From contig NZ_BMKA01000002.1 of the NCBI RefSeq assembly GCF_014643735.1, forward strand, positions 620,001-684,000: DNA of 64,000 nucleotides, written 5' to 3'. The position numbers were made by a program, and so were the translations under genes. The first letter of the stretch is position 1. The number at the start of each line of letters is the position of its first letter. This DNA is from Neptunicoccus cionae. GTDB taxonomy: Bacteria > Pseudomonadota > Alphaproteobacteria > Rhodobacterales > Rhodobacteraceae. The notes under the pieces are model-generated. The model was not told where the DNA came from. It did not search any database and saw only the letters and a program-made list of their open reading frames with translations. Of the stretch, positions 1-7,608 are shown piece by piece.

Positions 1-1
1 T

Positions 2-943
2 TCTTACAAGGCCCCACGTGAGATCACCTGGATCATCGGTATGCTGATTTACCTGCTGATGATGGCAACCGGTTTCCTTGGCTACGTTCTGCCTTGGGGT
101 CAAATGTCCTTCTGGGGTGCTACTGTGATCACCGGCCTGTTCGGCGCGATCCCTGGCGTTGGTGAGATCCTGCAAACTTGGCTGCTGGGCGGGCCTTCGG
201 TGGATAACGCCACGCTGAACCGCTTCTTCTCGCTGCACTACCTGCTGCCGTTCGTGATTGCCGGTCTGGTTATCGTCCATATCTGGGCGTTCCACACCAC
301 AGGCAACAACAACCCCACAGGTGTTGAAGTTCGTCGCACATCCAAAGCGGATGCCGAGAAAGACACAGTTCCGTTCTGGCCTTACTTTGTGATCAAAGAT
401 CTGTTCGCACTGGTTGTAATCCTTGCGATCTTCATGGCTGTTGTCGGCTTCATGCCAAACTACCTTGGCCACCCTGACAACTACATCGAGGCAAACCCGC
501 TGGTCACTCCGGCCCACATCGTTCCGGAATGGTACTACCTGCCGTTCTACGCTATCCTGCGGGCGATCACCTTTGACGTGCTGTTCCTTGATGCGAAGTT
601 CCTTGGCGTGCTGGCCATGTTCGGCTCCATCGCTGTGATGGCGCTGGCCCCTTGGACCGATACATCTTCGGTCCGCTCCGGCCGCTACCGTCCATCCTTC
701 AAGTGGTGGTTCTGGGTTCTGGGTCTGGATTTCATGGTTCTGATGTGGTGTGGCTCCCAGCCTGCCGAAGGCCTGATCCCAGTCATCTCCCTGATCGGTG
801 CAATCTACTGGTTCGCATATTTCCTCGTCATCCTGCCACTGCTGGGTGTTCTGGAAAAACCGCTGCCACAACCTGAAACCATCGAAGCTGATTTCGATGC
901 CCATTATCCGCCAAAAGACGCCAAAGCGTCTGCGGCCGAATAA
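2..943 (+). CDS. petB: Cytochrome b of the bc1 complex (5' end missing)
   Basis: The reading frame is open from the window edge, so the gene begins upstream and about 313 C-terminal codons are present. Cytochrome b carries both haems b and the quinone sites of the cytochrome bc1 complex in the inner membrane. Visible: YKAPREITW and the [13 protein letters not shown] segment, a pair of histidines 14 residues apart (HYLLPFV...VHIWAFH) matching the haem ligands of helix D, and the [13 protein letters not shown] Qo-site motif. Several hydrophobic helices follow. petC starts 20 bp downstream behind GGAGAG, consistent with a petABC operon whose petA lies outside the window. The internal ATG at 41 is not a start, because conserved cytochrome b sequence precedes it. 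Confidence 0.97.
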   Translation, partial: SYKAPREITWIIGMLIYLLMMATGFLGYVLPWGQMSFWGATVITGLFGAIPGVGEILQTWLLGGPSVDNATLNRFFSLHYLLPFVIAGLVIVHIWAFHTTGNNNPTGVEVRRTSKADAEKDTVPFWPYFVIKDLFALVVILAIFMAVVGFMPNYLGHPDNYIEANPLVTPAHIVPEWYYLPFYAILRAITFDVLFLDAKFLGVLAMFGSIAVMALAPWTDTSSVRSGRYRPSFKWWFWVLGLDFMVLMWCGSQPAEGLIPVISLIGAIYWFAYFLVILPLLGVLEKPLPQPETIEADFDAHYPPKDAKASAAE

Positions 944-963
944 GAGAGCTAAGGAGAGACAAA

Positions 964-1755
964 ATGAAAAAGATACTTCTTTCCATCGCTGTCGCATTTG
1001 GCCTGTCCAGCGGCGCAGCCTTTGCCGCTGGCGACAGTGGCGGCCACATCGAGAACATCCCGTTCTCGTTTGATGGTCCGTTCGGCAAGTTCGACCAGAA
1101 CCAGCTGCAACGGGGCCTTCAGGTTTACACCGAAGTCTGCGCAGCTTGTCACGGCCTACGTCAGGTGGCGTTCCGCACACTGGCGGATGAGGGTGGTCCT
1201 CACTATTCTGAAGATCAGGTCAAAGCCTATGCGTCCAACTATGACGTGTTTGATCCGGAACTGGACGACACCCGCTCTGCCATTCCTTCGGACAAGTTCC
1301 CAGCGAACACTGCTGTTGGCGCACCGGATCTGTCCCTGATGGCCAAAGCACGTGCCGGTTTTCACGGCCCGTCCGGTCTTGGGATCAACCAGCTGCTCTA
1401 CGGCATCGGGGGCCCTGAATACATCGTGGCGGTCCTGACCGGCTACACCGGCGAAGAGAAAACCCAAGCCGGCGTGACGCTCTATGAAAACACCGCCTTC
1501 CCGGGTGGCTGGATTTCTATGGGGCCACCCCTGGAAGACGGCCTGCTGGAATTTGCAGACGGTCATCAGAACGACACGCAACATATGTCCGAGGACGTTG
1601 CCGCCTTCCTGATGTGGGCTGCAGAACCCAAGATGATGGCACGGAAATGGCTGGGCTTTGTGTCCTTGTTCTTCCTCGGCCTGCTGGCGGTGCTGCTGTA
1701 CCTGACCAACAAAAAACTCTGGGCGCCGATCAAGCGCAAAGAAAAGACGGTCTGA
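964..1755 (+). CDS. petC: Cytochrome c1 of the bc1 complex
   Basis: 263 aa. It accepts electrons from the Rieske protein and passes them to soluble or membrane cytochrome c on the periplasmic side. Visible: a Sec signal peptide (about residues 1-21, ending AAFA), the haem c motif CAACH at residues 59-63, a C-terminal EPKMMARK segment that supplies the axial Met in this family, and one C-terminal membrane anchor (about 226-248) followed by basic residues. Length is typical for alphaproteobacteria. It is the last gene of the pet operon, and a strong intrinsic terminator follows 20 bp later. Confidence 0.97.
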   Translation: MKKILLSIAVAFGLSSGAAFAAGDSGGHIENIPFSFDGPFGKFDQNQLQRGLQVYTEVCAACHGLRQVAFRTLADEGGPHYSEDQVKAYASNYDVFDPELDDTRSAIPSDKFPANTAVGAPDLSLMAKARAGFHGPSGLGINQLLYGIGGPEYIVAVLTGYTGEEKTQAGVTLYENTAFPGGWISMGPPLEDGLLEFADGHQNDTQHMSEDVAAFLMWAAEPKMMARKWLGFVSLFFLGLLAVLLYLTNKKLWAPIKRKEKTV

Positions 1756-1774
1756 TCGGGCTGACCACAGATAG

Positions 1775-1806
1775 AAAAAGGGCGGGGATTTCCCCGCCCT
1801 TTTTTT
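1775..1806. terminator. Bidirectional intrinsic terminator after petC
   Basis: A GC-rich stem (AAAGGGCGGGGA pairing with TCCCCGCCCTTT, tiny TT loop) is flanked by A-runs on the left and T-runs on the right. It therefore reads as a terminator both for petC (+) and for the convergent glutathione transferase gene (-). Confidence 0.9.
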
Positions 1807-1825
1807 GTTTGAATTCGTGGCCGGC

Positions 1826-2428
1826 TTAAGCGTCTTTTGGCATCGTTTCTACCATCGACTCGCGCTTGGCAAACTCTGCTTCCCATGCGGCCAGCCCGTC
1901 GCGACCCTTGCGCCAGTCGCGGTTCCCGTGACGGAAATCAAGATAGGCCAGCGCACAGCCGACAGCGATCTGGGCCGCATCCAGCGGGCCGGACAGATGG
2001 CTTAGCCAGCGGGCCTCCAGCGCATCCAGCGCCCGTTCAACTTTGGCCCATTGCGCCTCTACCCAATCCGGAAAACGCAGTTCTTCGGGGCGCACACGAC
2101 CTTCGTAAATCATAAGGATCGCCGCCTCCATGATGCCATCGGCGGTTGCTTCCAGCGTCAGCACCTCCCAGTTGCGCGCTACCGGATACAGCGAGCCGCC
2201 GCCCTGCGCGTTAATAAACTGGGTGATGACGCGGCTGTCATAAAGTGCTGGACCGTCGGCCCGCTCCAGTGTGGGGATCTTTCCAAGCGGATTTTGTTCA
2301 AGCGGCATATTGTCGGTCATCAGGGGCGTGCCCCCCCGTGCGATCAATTCCAGTTCAACGCCGGTCTCTTTTGCACAAACGAGGCATTTGCGAGCGAAAG
2401 GACTGGCCGAGGCCCAATGCAATTTCAT
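1826..2428 (-). CDS. Glutathione S-transferase family protein
   Basis: 200 aa. The N-terminus MKLHWASASPFARKCLVCA fits the thioredoxin-like GST domain (SPF/CPF-type active-site turn near residues 8-10, then Arg-Lys), followed by NPLGKIPTLE (cis-Pro loop) and the ALYDSRVITQFI segment that binds the glutathione gamma-glutamyl moiety. The C-terminal half is the all-helical domain. The start was moved to the ATG at 2428 because the domain begins there and AAAGGA lies 8 nt upstream; an upstream in-frame ATG would add nine unconserved residues. Substrate unknown. A second, unrelated GST lies 1.4 kb upstream on the same strand. Confidence 0.88.
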   Translation of the reverse strand: MKLHWASASPFARKCLVCAKETGVELELIARGGTPLMTDNMPLEQNPLGKIPTLERADGPALYDSRVITQFINAQGGGSLYPVARNWEVLTLEATADGIMEAAILMIYEGRVRPEELRFPDWVEAQWAKVERALDALEARWLSHLSGPLDAAQIAVGCALAYLDFRHGNRDWRKGRDGLAAWEAEFAKRESMVETMPKDA

Positions 2429-2554
2429 GTCTAAGTCTTTCCTTTGGTGCACAGGGCCGCAGCCCTCGCACGGGTTGATCCCACAGGCCGGTGCCTGCTT
2501 GGGCTAAGCCTTGCGCAGTGCGGCAGTTGCGTCAACCGTTCTTCGGAAACGTGC

Positions 2555-3178
2555 CTAGCAGGGCGGCTCTTTCATCAAGCCAGCCAGCGCACCGATTTCC
2601 TGACCGAGGCCGTGATCTGCGACCTGACCGGCGGCAGCGACGCGTACATCTTCGGGCTTGTTCTGGCCCAACTTCCACGTTCCGTCTACCCGCGTTACAT
2701 CCATCGCAACGGGTGCAATCATCCGCATCATTCGCTCTGCAATGCCTTCGCCCATCTTGTCCATGGTCCAAACAGGTTTCGGAGCCAGACGCATCTCCAT
2801 CGCCGCCGAGAGCCGTCGCAGTATGCCTTCCAGCTCCTCCTGCGGTAAAGCTCGCAATGTGCCCCTCAGATGCACCGCCACATAATTCCAAGTGGGCACC
2901 TGATCGTCGATCCCGTACCAGTCGGACGAGATGTAGCTGTCAGCCCCGCCAACGGCGATTACCGCTTGCTGCGACCCCTCTTGCAGCAAGCGCCACACAG
3001 GGTTGGAGCGCACCAGATGGGCCTCCAACCGCGTTCCATCTTCGGACAGTTGAAAAGGAATATGCGCCAGCAAAGGCCCATCAGGACCGTTTACCGCCAA
3101 CGCCCCGAAACTGCGCTGCCGTGCGAAGGCGAGATTGGCGTCTTGGTCCGCTTTACGAAAAGCCGGATTGGGATGCAT
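2555..3178 (-). CDS. FMN-binding negative regulator, PaiB family
   Basis: 207 aa, the usual PaiB length. The N-terminal sequence MHPNPAFRKAD, the GPLLAHIPFQL segment, HLVRSNPVWR, and the DSYISSDWYG...VPTWNYVAVHLRG block are all characteristic of this split-barrel flavin-binding family. Bacillus PaiB is linked to control of protease and sporulation genes; other members have no assigned role, and whether this one binds DNA or reduces a flavin-dependent substrate cannot be told from sequence. It sits between two glutathione transferase genes on the same strand, 17 bp from the upstream one, so co-transcription is likely. Confidence 0.85.
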   Translation of the reverse strand: MHPNPAFRKADQDANLAFARQRSFGALAVNGPDGPLLAHIPFQLSEDGTRLEAHLVRSNPVWRLLQEGSQQAVIAVGGADSYISSDWYGIDDQVPTWNYVAVHLRGTLRALPQEELEGILRRLSAAMEMRLAPKPVWTMDKMGEGIAERMMRMIAPVAMDVTRVDGTWKLGQNKPEDVRVAAAGQVADHGLGQEIGALAGLMKEPPC

Positions 3179-3195
3179 TGCTAAGACCTTTCAGG

Positions 3196-3831
3196 TTAGG
3201 AAACGGGGAACAGCGTTTCGGCATCCCCTTCCTCCCATTTGGGGTATTTGTTCATGATGGACTGGAACCGGTCGCTATTGATGAAACCATCCAGCCAGCG
3301 GATCAGGTTCGGCCAGTCCTGCCCGTCAAACCATGCGCGATCCGTATTGGCAAACTGGCGCACAAACGGGGCAATGCCAATATCCGCAAAGCCGATCCGC
3401 TCGCCAAACAGATATTCCTGCCCGTCAAGCCGCCGATCCAGTTCCCGCAGATAGACCGAGGCCAGTTTGCGTTCCTCTTCGCGGTCCACATCGTCATAGC
3501 GCACAGCGTATTTGAACCGGTCGAGATGGCCCTTGAACTCGGACTCGCAACGCAGCACCAGTTCCCGCGCCTCTGGTCCGGCATAGAGCAAACCCTGCGG
3601 GTCGCTCTGGCCCAGTGCCCACTCCATCACATCAAGCGATTCTTCGATCACAGTGTCCCCGTTGACCACCACCGGCACTGTCCCCTTAGGAGAGGCCGCC
3701 AGAAACGCGGGTGCCTTGTCACGGAGCAGGATTTCCCGCAGCTCTACCTGCAAGCCGCTGGCAACAATCGACAGCCGCGCGCGCATGGCATAGGGGCATC
3801 GGCGGAAGGAATATAGGATAGGTCGTGTCAT
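3196..3831 (-). CDS. Glutathione S-transferase (glutaredoxin-like N-terminus)
   Basis: 211 aa. MTRPILYSFRRCPYAMRARLS carries a CPYAMR active site like GstA/Grx2-type transferases. SPKGTVPVVV gives the cis-Pro loop and VIEESLDVMEWAL the glutathione-binding segment. An all-helical C-terminal domain follows. The ORF is open for 44 more codons upstream, but that part lies antisense-free inside the end of mtaB and shows no GST similarity, so the ATG at 3831 is taken as start. mtaB ends at 3884, 52 bp upstream on the same strand. Likely cytoplasmic redox or detoxification enzyme; substrate unknown. Confidence 0.88.
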   Translation of the reverse strand: MTRPILYSFRRCPYAMRARLSIVASGLQVELREILLRDKAPAFLAASPKGTVPVVVNGDTVIEESLDVMEWALGQSDPQGLLYAGPEARELVLRCESEFKGHLDRFKYAVRYDDVDREEERKLASVYLRELDRRLDGQEYLFGERIGFADIGIAPFVRQFANTDRAWFDGQDWPNLIRWLDGFINSDRFQSIMNKYPKWEEGDAETLFPVS

Positions 3832-3883
3832 GGGGGTAATGAAGCGCCCGATGCGGGCAGGGTCAAGGCCGATACGCCCTGCC

Positions 3884-5149
3884 CTAGCCTGCAAGCAGGG
3901 TTTTCTCGGTGTGACCGGTGATTGTCGCTGAAACGATCTGGCCTTCGGGCTGGTCACTATCAAAGACGACTTCAGTGAAGCCTTCGGTCCGCCCCATACG
4001 CGGGTTCTCCATCAGGATCGCATGGGTCTTGCCAAGCTGGGCCGCCAAATGGTCCTGCACTCGCTGTGTTCCGGCCTCGCGCAGACGTTTGGCCCGCGCC
4101 TTGATCACGCTCTTCTCAAGCTGGGGCATCCGCGCGGCCGGAGTGCCGTGACGGGGCGAGAATGGAAACACATGCAGCCACGTCAGGCCGCAATCCTCGA
4201 CCAGTTTAAGCGAGTTCTCAAACATCTCTTCGGTTTCAGTCGGAAAGCCTGCGATAATATCCGCGCCGTAAACAATATCAGGCCGCGCCTTGCGCATATC
4301 ACTGCAAAAGGCGATGGCATCCTCGCGCAGATGGCGGCGTTTCATCCGCTTCAGAATCATGTTGTCACCCGCCTGTAAGGACAGATGCAGATGGGGCATC
4401 AAACGGTGTTCATCCGCAATGGCATCCACCAGCGCGCTGTCAGCTTCAACCGAATCGATGCTGGAAATCCGCAGGCGCGGCAGGTCCGGCACCAGTTTCA
4501 GGATACGCTGTACCAGATCACCGAGCGGCGGGTTCCCCGGCAAGTCATCGCCCCAGCTGGTGATGTCCACGCCCGTTAGAACCACTTCGTTATAGCCGCT
4601 GGTCACAAGGCGTTTGATCTGCTCCACCACCACTCCTGCAGGGACAGATCGGGAATTGCCACGACCATAGGGGATAATGCAGAAAGTGCAGCGGTGGTCA
4701 CAGCCGTTTTGCACCTGCACATAGGCGCGGCTGCGGCTGCCGAACCCGTCGATCAGATGTCCGGCAGTCTGTTTCACCGACATGATGTCATCCACCAGCA
4801 CGCCTTCGGTCTCACCGATGAAATCCGCGCCCTGCCCCAGCTTCTGCCAGGTCTCGGCCTGCATCTTTTCGGTGTTGCCCATCACCAGATCCACCTCATC
4901 CATTGCGGAGTATGTGGCTGGTTCGGTTTGGGCGGCGCACCCTGTCACGATGATGCGCGCTTCGGGATGTTCGCGGCGCAGCTTGCGAATGGATTGCTTG
5001 GACTGGCGCACAGCTTCGGCGGTCACAGCGCAGGTGTTCACCACCACAGCGTTTTCCAGACCGCCCGCAGCGGTCAGCTCTTTCATGGCCTCTGTTTCAT
5101 AGGTGTTCAACCGACAGCCGAAAGTGGCGAACACGGGAGGTTTGCTCAT
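3884..5149 (-). CDS. mtaB: tRNA t6A37 methylthiotransferase MtaB
   Basis: 421 aa. A radical-SAM enzyme that converts t6A37 to ms2t6A37 in tRNAs reading ANN codons. Visible in order: N-terminal UPF0004 domain with cluster cysteines (FGCRLN, NTCAVT, VTGCAAQ), the radical SAM motif CDHRCTFC near residue 150 with IPYGRG, LTGVDITSWG, and a C-terminal TRAM-like region. The NTCAVT and CDHRCTFCIIPYGRG motifs favour MtaB over MiaB or RimO. Its start codon overlaps the dapF stop (ATGA), so the two genes are translationally coupled, an arrangement common in Rhodobacteraceae. Confidence 0.93.
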   Translation of the reverse strand: MSKPPVFATFGCRLNTYETEAMKELTAAGGLENAVVVNTCAVTAEAVRQSKQSIRKLRREHPEARIIVTGCAAQTEPATYSAMDEVDLVMGNTEKMQAETWQKLGQGADFIGETEGVLVDDIMSVKQTAGHLIDGFGSRSRAYVQVQNGCDHRCTFCIIPYGRGNSRSVPAGVVVEQIKRLVTSGYNEVVLTGVDITSWGDDLPGNPPLGDLVQRILKLVPDLPRLRISSIDSVEADSALVDAIADEHRLMPHLHLSLQAGDNMILKRMKRRHLREDAIAFCSDMRKARPDIVYGADIIAGFPTETEEMFENSLKLVEDCGLTWLHVFPFSPRHGTPAARMPQLEKSVIKARAKRLREAGTQRVQDHLAAQLGKTHAILMENPRMGRTEGFTEVVFDSDQPEGQIVSATITGHTEKTLLAG

Positions 5150-5997
5150 TTGATTTTGTCCAGAAAATCGGTGGATAACACACCGGAAAACACCAGTTGG
5201 GTCGGGCCTGTCATCCAGACGCCATCATCGCGCCAGTCGATTTGCAGATCGCCACCGTCCAGTTTGATCGTCACATTCCGTTCGGTCAGCCCTTTACGAT
5301 GGGCCACAACCGCACTGGCACAGGCACCCGACCCGCAGGCAAGGGTCGGCAACCCGCCCCGCTCCCACACGCGCATTCGCATTGTGTTGCGGTCGATGAT
5401 TTGTAGAAACTCTACATTGGTGCGTTCGGGGTAAAGTTCATGATGTTCGTAAATCGGGCCAAGCTTGTGCAGATCGAGCGATTCGACATCTTCAACCACA
5501 AACACACAATGAGGATTGCCCATACCCGCAGCCCCCGGCGCGCCTTCGATCGGCAGCTCCACAAGGTCCACTTCCCGTGCAAGCGGCACATCCTGCCAGT
5601 CCAGTTGCGGTTGGCCCATGTTCACACTGACCAGACCGCCGCCTGCTTCAGTGACAGACAAAAGCCCCCGTCCGGTGCGCAGGGTAAGGTCGGTTTTACC
5701 CGTCTCGTCCAAAATGAGCCTTGCAACACAACGGGTTGCATTACCACACGCCCCCGCGGTGGAGCCATCCGTGTTCCAGAACGTGATATCAACATCCGCA
5801 TCATCGCAGTCCGCCAGCACAACAAGCTGGTCAAAGCCCACACCAAAATAGCGGTGCCCGATGGCCTGCGCCATCGCCGCTGTCATGGGTACATCCGCCT
5901 TACGTGCATCCAGAATGACGAAATCATTCCCCAGCCCGTGCATCTTCAGAAACGGCAACCCGTTATCAAGTGAGTCCAAGATTTTCATCCCCGCCAT
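5146..5997 (-). CDS. dapF: Diaminopimelate epimerase
   Basis: About 283 aa. Interconverts LL- and meso-diaminopimelate for lysine and peptidoglycan synthesis. Visible: FLKMHGLGNDFVILDAR at the N-terminus, the two catalytic-cysteine motifs AGACGNATRC and LACGSGACAS, and GMGNPHCVFVV. Several in-frame ATGs precede the domain (6015, 6009, 5997, 5988). 5997 is chosen because AAGGG lies about 5 nt upstream, but the true start could be any of these. The stop overlaps the mtaB start by 4 bp. Confidence 0.93.
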   Translation of the reverse strand: MAGMKILDSLDNGLPFLKMHGLGNDFVILDARKADVPMTAAMAQAIGHRYFGVGFDQLVVLADCDDADVDITFWNTDGSTAGACGNATRCVARLILDETGKTDLTLRTGRGLLSVTEAGGGLVSVNMGQPQLDWQDVPLAREVDLVELPIEGAPGAAGMGNPHCVFVVEDVESLDLHKLGPIYEHHELYPERTNVEFLQIIDRNTMRMRVWERGGLPTLACGSGACASAVVAHRKGLTERNVTIKLDGGDLQIDWRDDGVWMTGPTQLVFSGVLSTDFLDKIK

Positions 5998-6098
5998 ATA
6001 GCCCTTCATGCACAATCATTCCAGCCGTGTCATTATTTCGAAATTTCTCTCTTGACCATGCCCGCCAGCAGCCTTAAGACGCCCCCACAGCACGGTGA

Positions 6099-6174
6099 GG
6101 GCCCTTAGCTCAGCTGGTAGAGCAACTGACTTTTAATCAGTAGGTCGATGGTTCGAACCCATCAGGGCTCACCA
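6099..6174 (+). tRNA. tRNA-Lys (anticodon UUU)
   Basis: 76 nt cloverleaf. The acceptor arms GGGCCCT/AGGGCTC pair fully (one G-U), the D arm has GCTCAGCTGGTAGAGC, the anticodon stem ACTGA/TCAGT encloses CTTTTAA with anticodon TTT at 6132-6134, and the T arm is GATGG-TTCGAAC-CCATC. The CCA end is encoded (6172-6174). A terminator follows directly, so it is a single-gene unit. Confidence 0.98.
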
Positions 6175-6182
6175 AAATTCCA

Positions 6183-6213
6183 AAAGGTCTGGCAGTATTG
6201 CCAGACCTTTTTG
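6183..6213 (+). terminator. Intrinsic terminator after tRNA-Lys
   Basis: The stem AAAGGTCTGGC / GCCAGACCTTT with loop AGTATT, followed by TTGGTTTTT, starts 9 nt after the tRNA CCA end. Confidence 0.9.
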
Positions 6214-6597
6214 GTTTTTAGCCCACAATGCCCGAAACACGGAACACAGACACGTGCCCACTGTCGGAATTTGCGCTTTGAATCTGGCGATTCCCACTCC
6301 GCAACGCGCGGGTCAAAAAAATATCGACAATTTGGAAGGAAAAGTGACCAAATTATGTCAATTCAGTGTGGCATTTCTGCACGATAAAAATGCAACCCAA
6401 GGATGCATTGGCGAAATTTTATTCTATTTTAATACGTTATGATTTTGCGCCTCAGTCACACGTTGATCCGTTTCAAAAACACACTGTCAACAAATTCAAT
6501 CAATATTTTAAGGGGGTGAACAACAAATTTGGCGTCAAGAATATCAATTTAAGATCAATACCCAACTGACGCCGAGTGTGACTAAGTAAAGGGAAAA
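6214..6597. other. AT-rich gap upstream of the fimbrial operon
   Basis: 384 bp between the tRNA terminator and the first fimbrial gene. No convincing gene: the short frames here have no signal peptide, domain or ribosome site. Much of it (about 6300-6560) is distinctly more AT-rich than the flanking DNA, with several A/T runs. It presumably holds the promoter and control region of the fimbrial operon, but I could not pick a specific -35/-10 pair or operator. Such AT-rich leader DNA is typical of fimbrial loci silenced by nucleoid proteins. Confidence 0.6.
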
Positions 6598-7095
6598 ATG
6601 ATGAAACGTTTTAACAAATTCATTAGCGCAGCAACAGTCGGCCTGGCAATTGTGGCATCACCGGTGGTCTCTGCTACAAAATCAGCAGTTCTTGCAGTCT
6701 CCGCAACTGTGGACGATACCTGCATTATCGCCGCCGCTCCGGGGCTGGGCTTTGGCACGGTAGACGGCGCAACAGTTACGAACGAAACCGTGGCAGGTGA
6801 AATCACGGTGTCCTGTACGACTGCTAAGACCGGTCTGACACTTACGATGGGTGGCAGCGTCAACAAAGACGGTACACAGCGCCGTATGTACAACGGCGTC
6901 TCCGGTTATCTGCCTTACAACATCCACACCGATAGCGGCCACACAACCGAAGTGGGAATCGACGAACAGTTCGGCGATGCATTCAATGTATTGGCAGGCG
7001 CACCACAAAGCTTCAGCGTCTACGGCCAGGTTCCGGCAGGTAGCTATGTACAGGGCGTCTATGCGGACACCATCACCGTAACTTTGACATATTAA
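6598..7095 (+). CDS. Csu-type fimbrial major subunit (spore coat U domain)
   Basis: 165 aa. A secreted pilin of the archaic (Csu-like) chaperone-usher class. Visible: a signal peptide (about 1-26, ending VVSA), the SCPU-domain pattern with a disulfide-forming pair (DTCIIAA and VSCTTA), GLGFGTVDG, RRMYNG...YLPYNI, and the C-terminal FSVYGQVPAGSYVQGVYADTITVTLTY, which closely fits this family's ending. It is the first gene of a four-gene operon (pilin, chaperone, usher, two-domain tip protein) and by position and size is the likely main rod subunit. The ribosome site AAAGGGAAAA precedes the ATG. Confidence 0.9.
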   Translation: MMKRFNKFISAATVGLAIVASPVVSATKSAVLAVSATVDDTCIIAAAPGLGFGTVDGATVTNETVAGEITVSCTTAKTGLTLTMGGSVNKDGTQRRMYNGVSGYLPYNIHTDSGHTTEVGIDEQFGDAFNVLAGAPQSFSVYGQVPAGSYVQGVYADTITVTLTY

Positions 7096-7130
7096 ACCCG
7101 GGTTAACCGGTGCAAACAGCGAGCAGTAAA

Positions 7131-7556
7131 ATGATAAAATCAAACCTGATACTGGCGGGGGCGTTTGCCGCGCTTCTGCCGGGGATCGTCGCGGCACAAT
7201 CGCTGTCCGTTTCCCCAACCAAACTGGAGGTTGCCAATGGTGCCCGCCAGACCACACTGACTGTTAAAGCCAACAGCCGTGGAAGCTCTGTCCTGCAAAT
7301 GCGCGTAATGGCTTGGAAAGAAGGCAGCGATCCGTCACGGCTAAAGGCGACCCGTGACGTGGTAATCAGTCCACCTGCGGCCAAGCTCAGACCCCGACAA
7401 GAACTGACAGTCCGGATCGTGCGGACCAAGAAGCGCGCCGTTCGCAAGCGGGAATGCTACCGCGTGCTTGTGGATCGCCTGCCCGACCGCAAAGCCAAGG
7501 GCCAAGTGGTCAAACTACAGGTGCGCCACTCGCTTCCGTTGTGTTTCTCCTCCTAG
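7131..7556 (+). CDS. Fimbrial chaperone reduced to its first domain
   Basis: 141 aa, against about 230-250 for a normal periplasmic fimbrial chaperone. A signal peptide (about 1-22, ending VAAQS) precedes a complete PapD-like N-terminal immunoglobulin domain: LSVSPTKLEV, TLTVKANS, QMRVMAW, ATRDVVISPPAAKLRPRQELTVRIVR, YRVLVDRLP, and the G1 donor strand VVKLQVRHSLPL. The protein then stops after CFSS. Only 52 bp remain before the usher start, so the second domain (about 90 codons) is absent, not merely frameshifted. The ATG at 7131 is preferred over the GTG at 7110, since the signal peptide begins there. The operon may be impaired, or this may be a genuine one-domain chaperone. Confidence 0.8.
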   Translation: MIKSNLILAGAFAALLPGIVAAQSLSVSPTKLEVANGARQTTLTVKANSRGSSVLQMRVMAWKEGSDPSRLKATRDVVISPPAAKLRPRQELTVRIVRTKKRAVRKRECYRVLVDRLPDRKAKGQVVKLQVRHSLPLCFSS

Positions 7557-7608
7557 ACGGAACACAACGCCATTTGTCACCTCAATATAGGATGGCTCTT
7601 ACCCCGAT

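Noticed and set aside
2491-3816. Long plus-strand open frame of 441 codons over the PaiB-like and GST genes
   Set aside because: It is antisense to two genes with conserved motifs and has low-complexity Arg/Pro/Ser content.
6099-6174. Second copy of the tRNA-Lys 3' end as an attachment site
   Set aside because: None was noticed near the far end of the fimbrial operon by eye; an exact search would be needed to be sure.
6148-6387. Frame of 79 codons starting within tRNA-Lys
   Set aside because: It starts inside the tRNA and runs over its terminator; no ribosome site or similarity.
7557-7608. Frameshift that would restore chaperone domain 2
   Set aside because: Only 52 bp separate the stop and the usher start, and no other frame there encodes the second-domain pattern.
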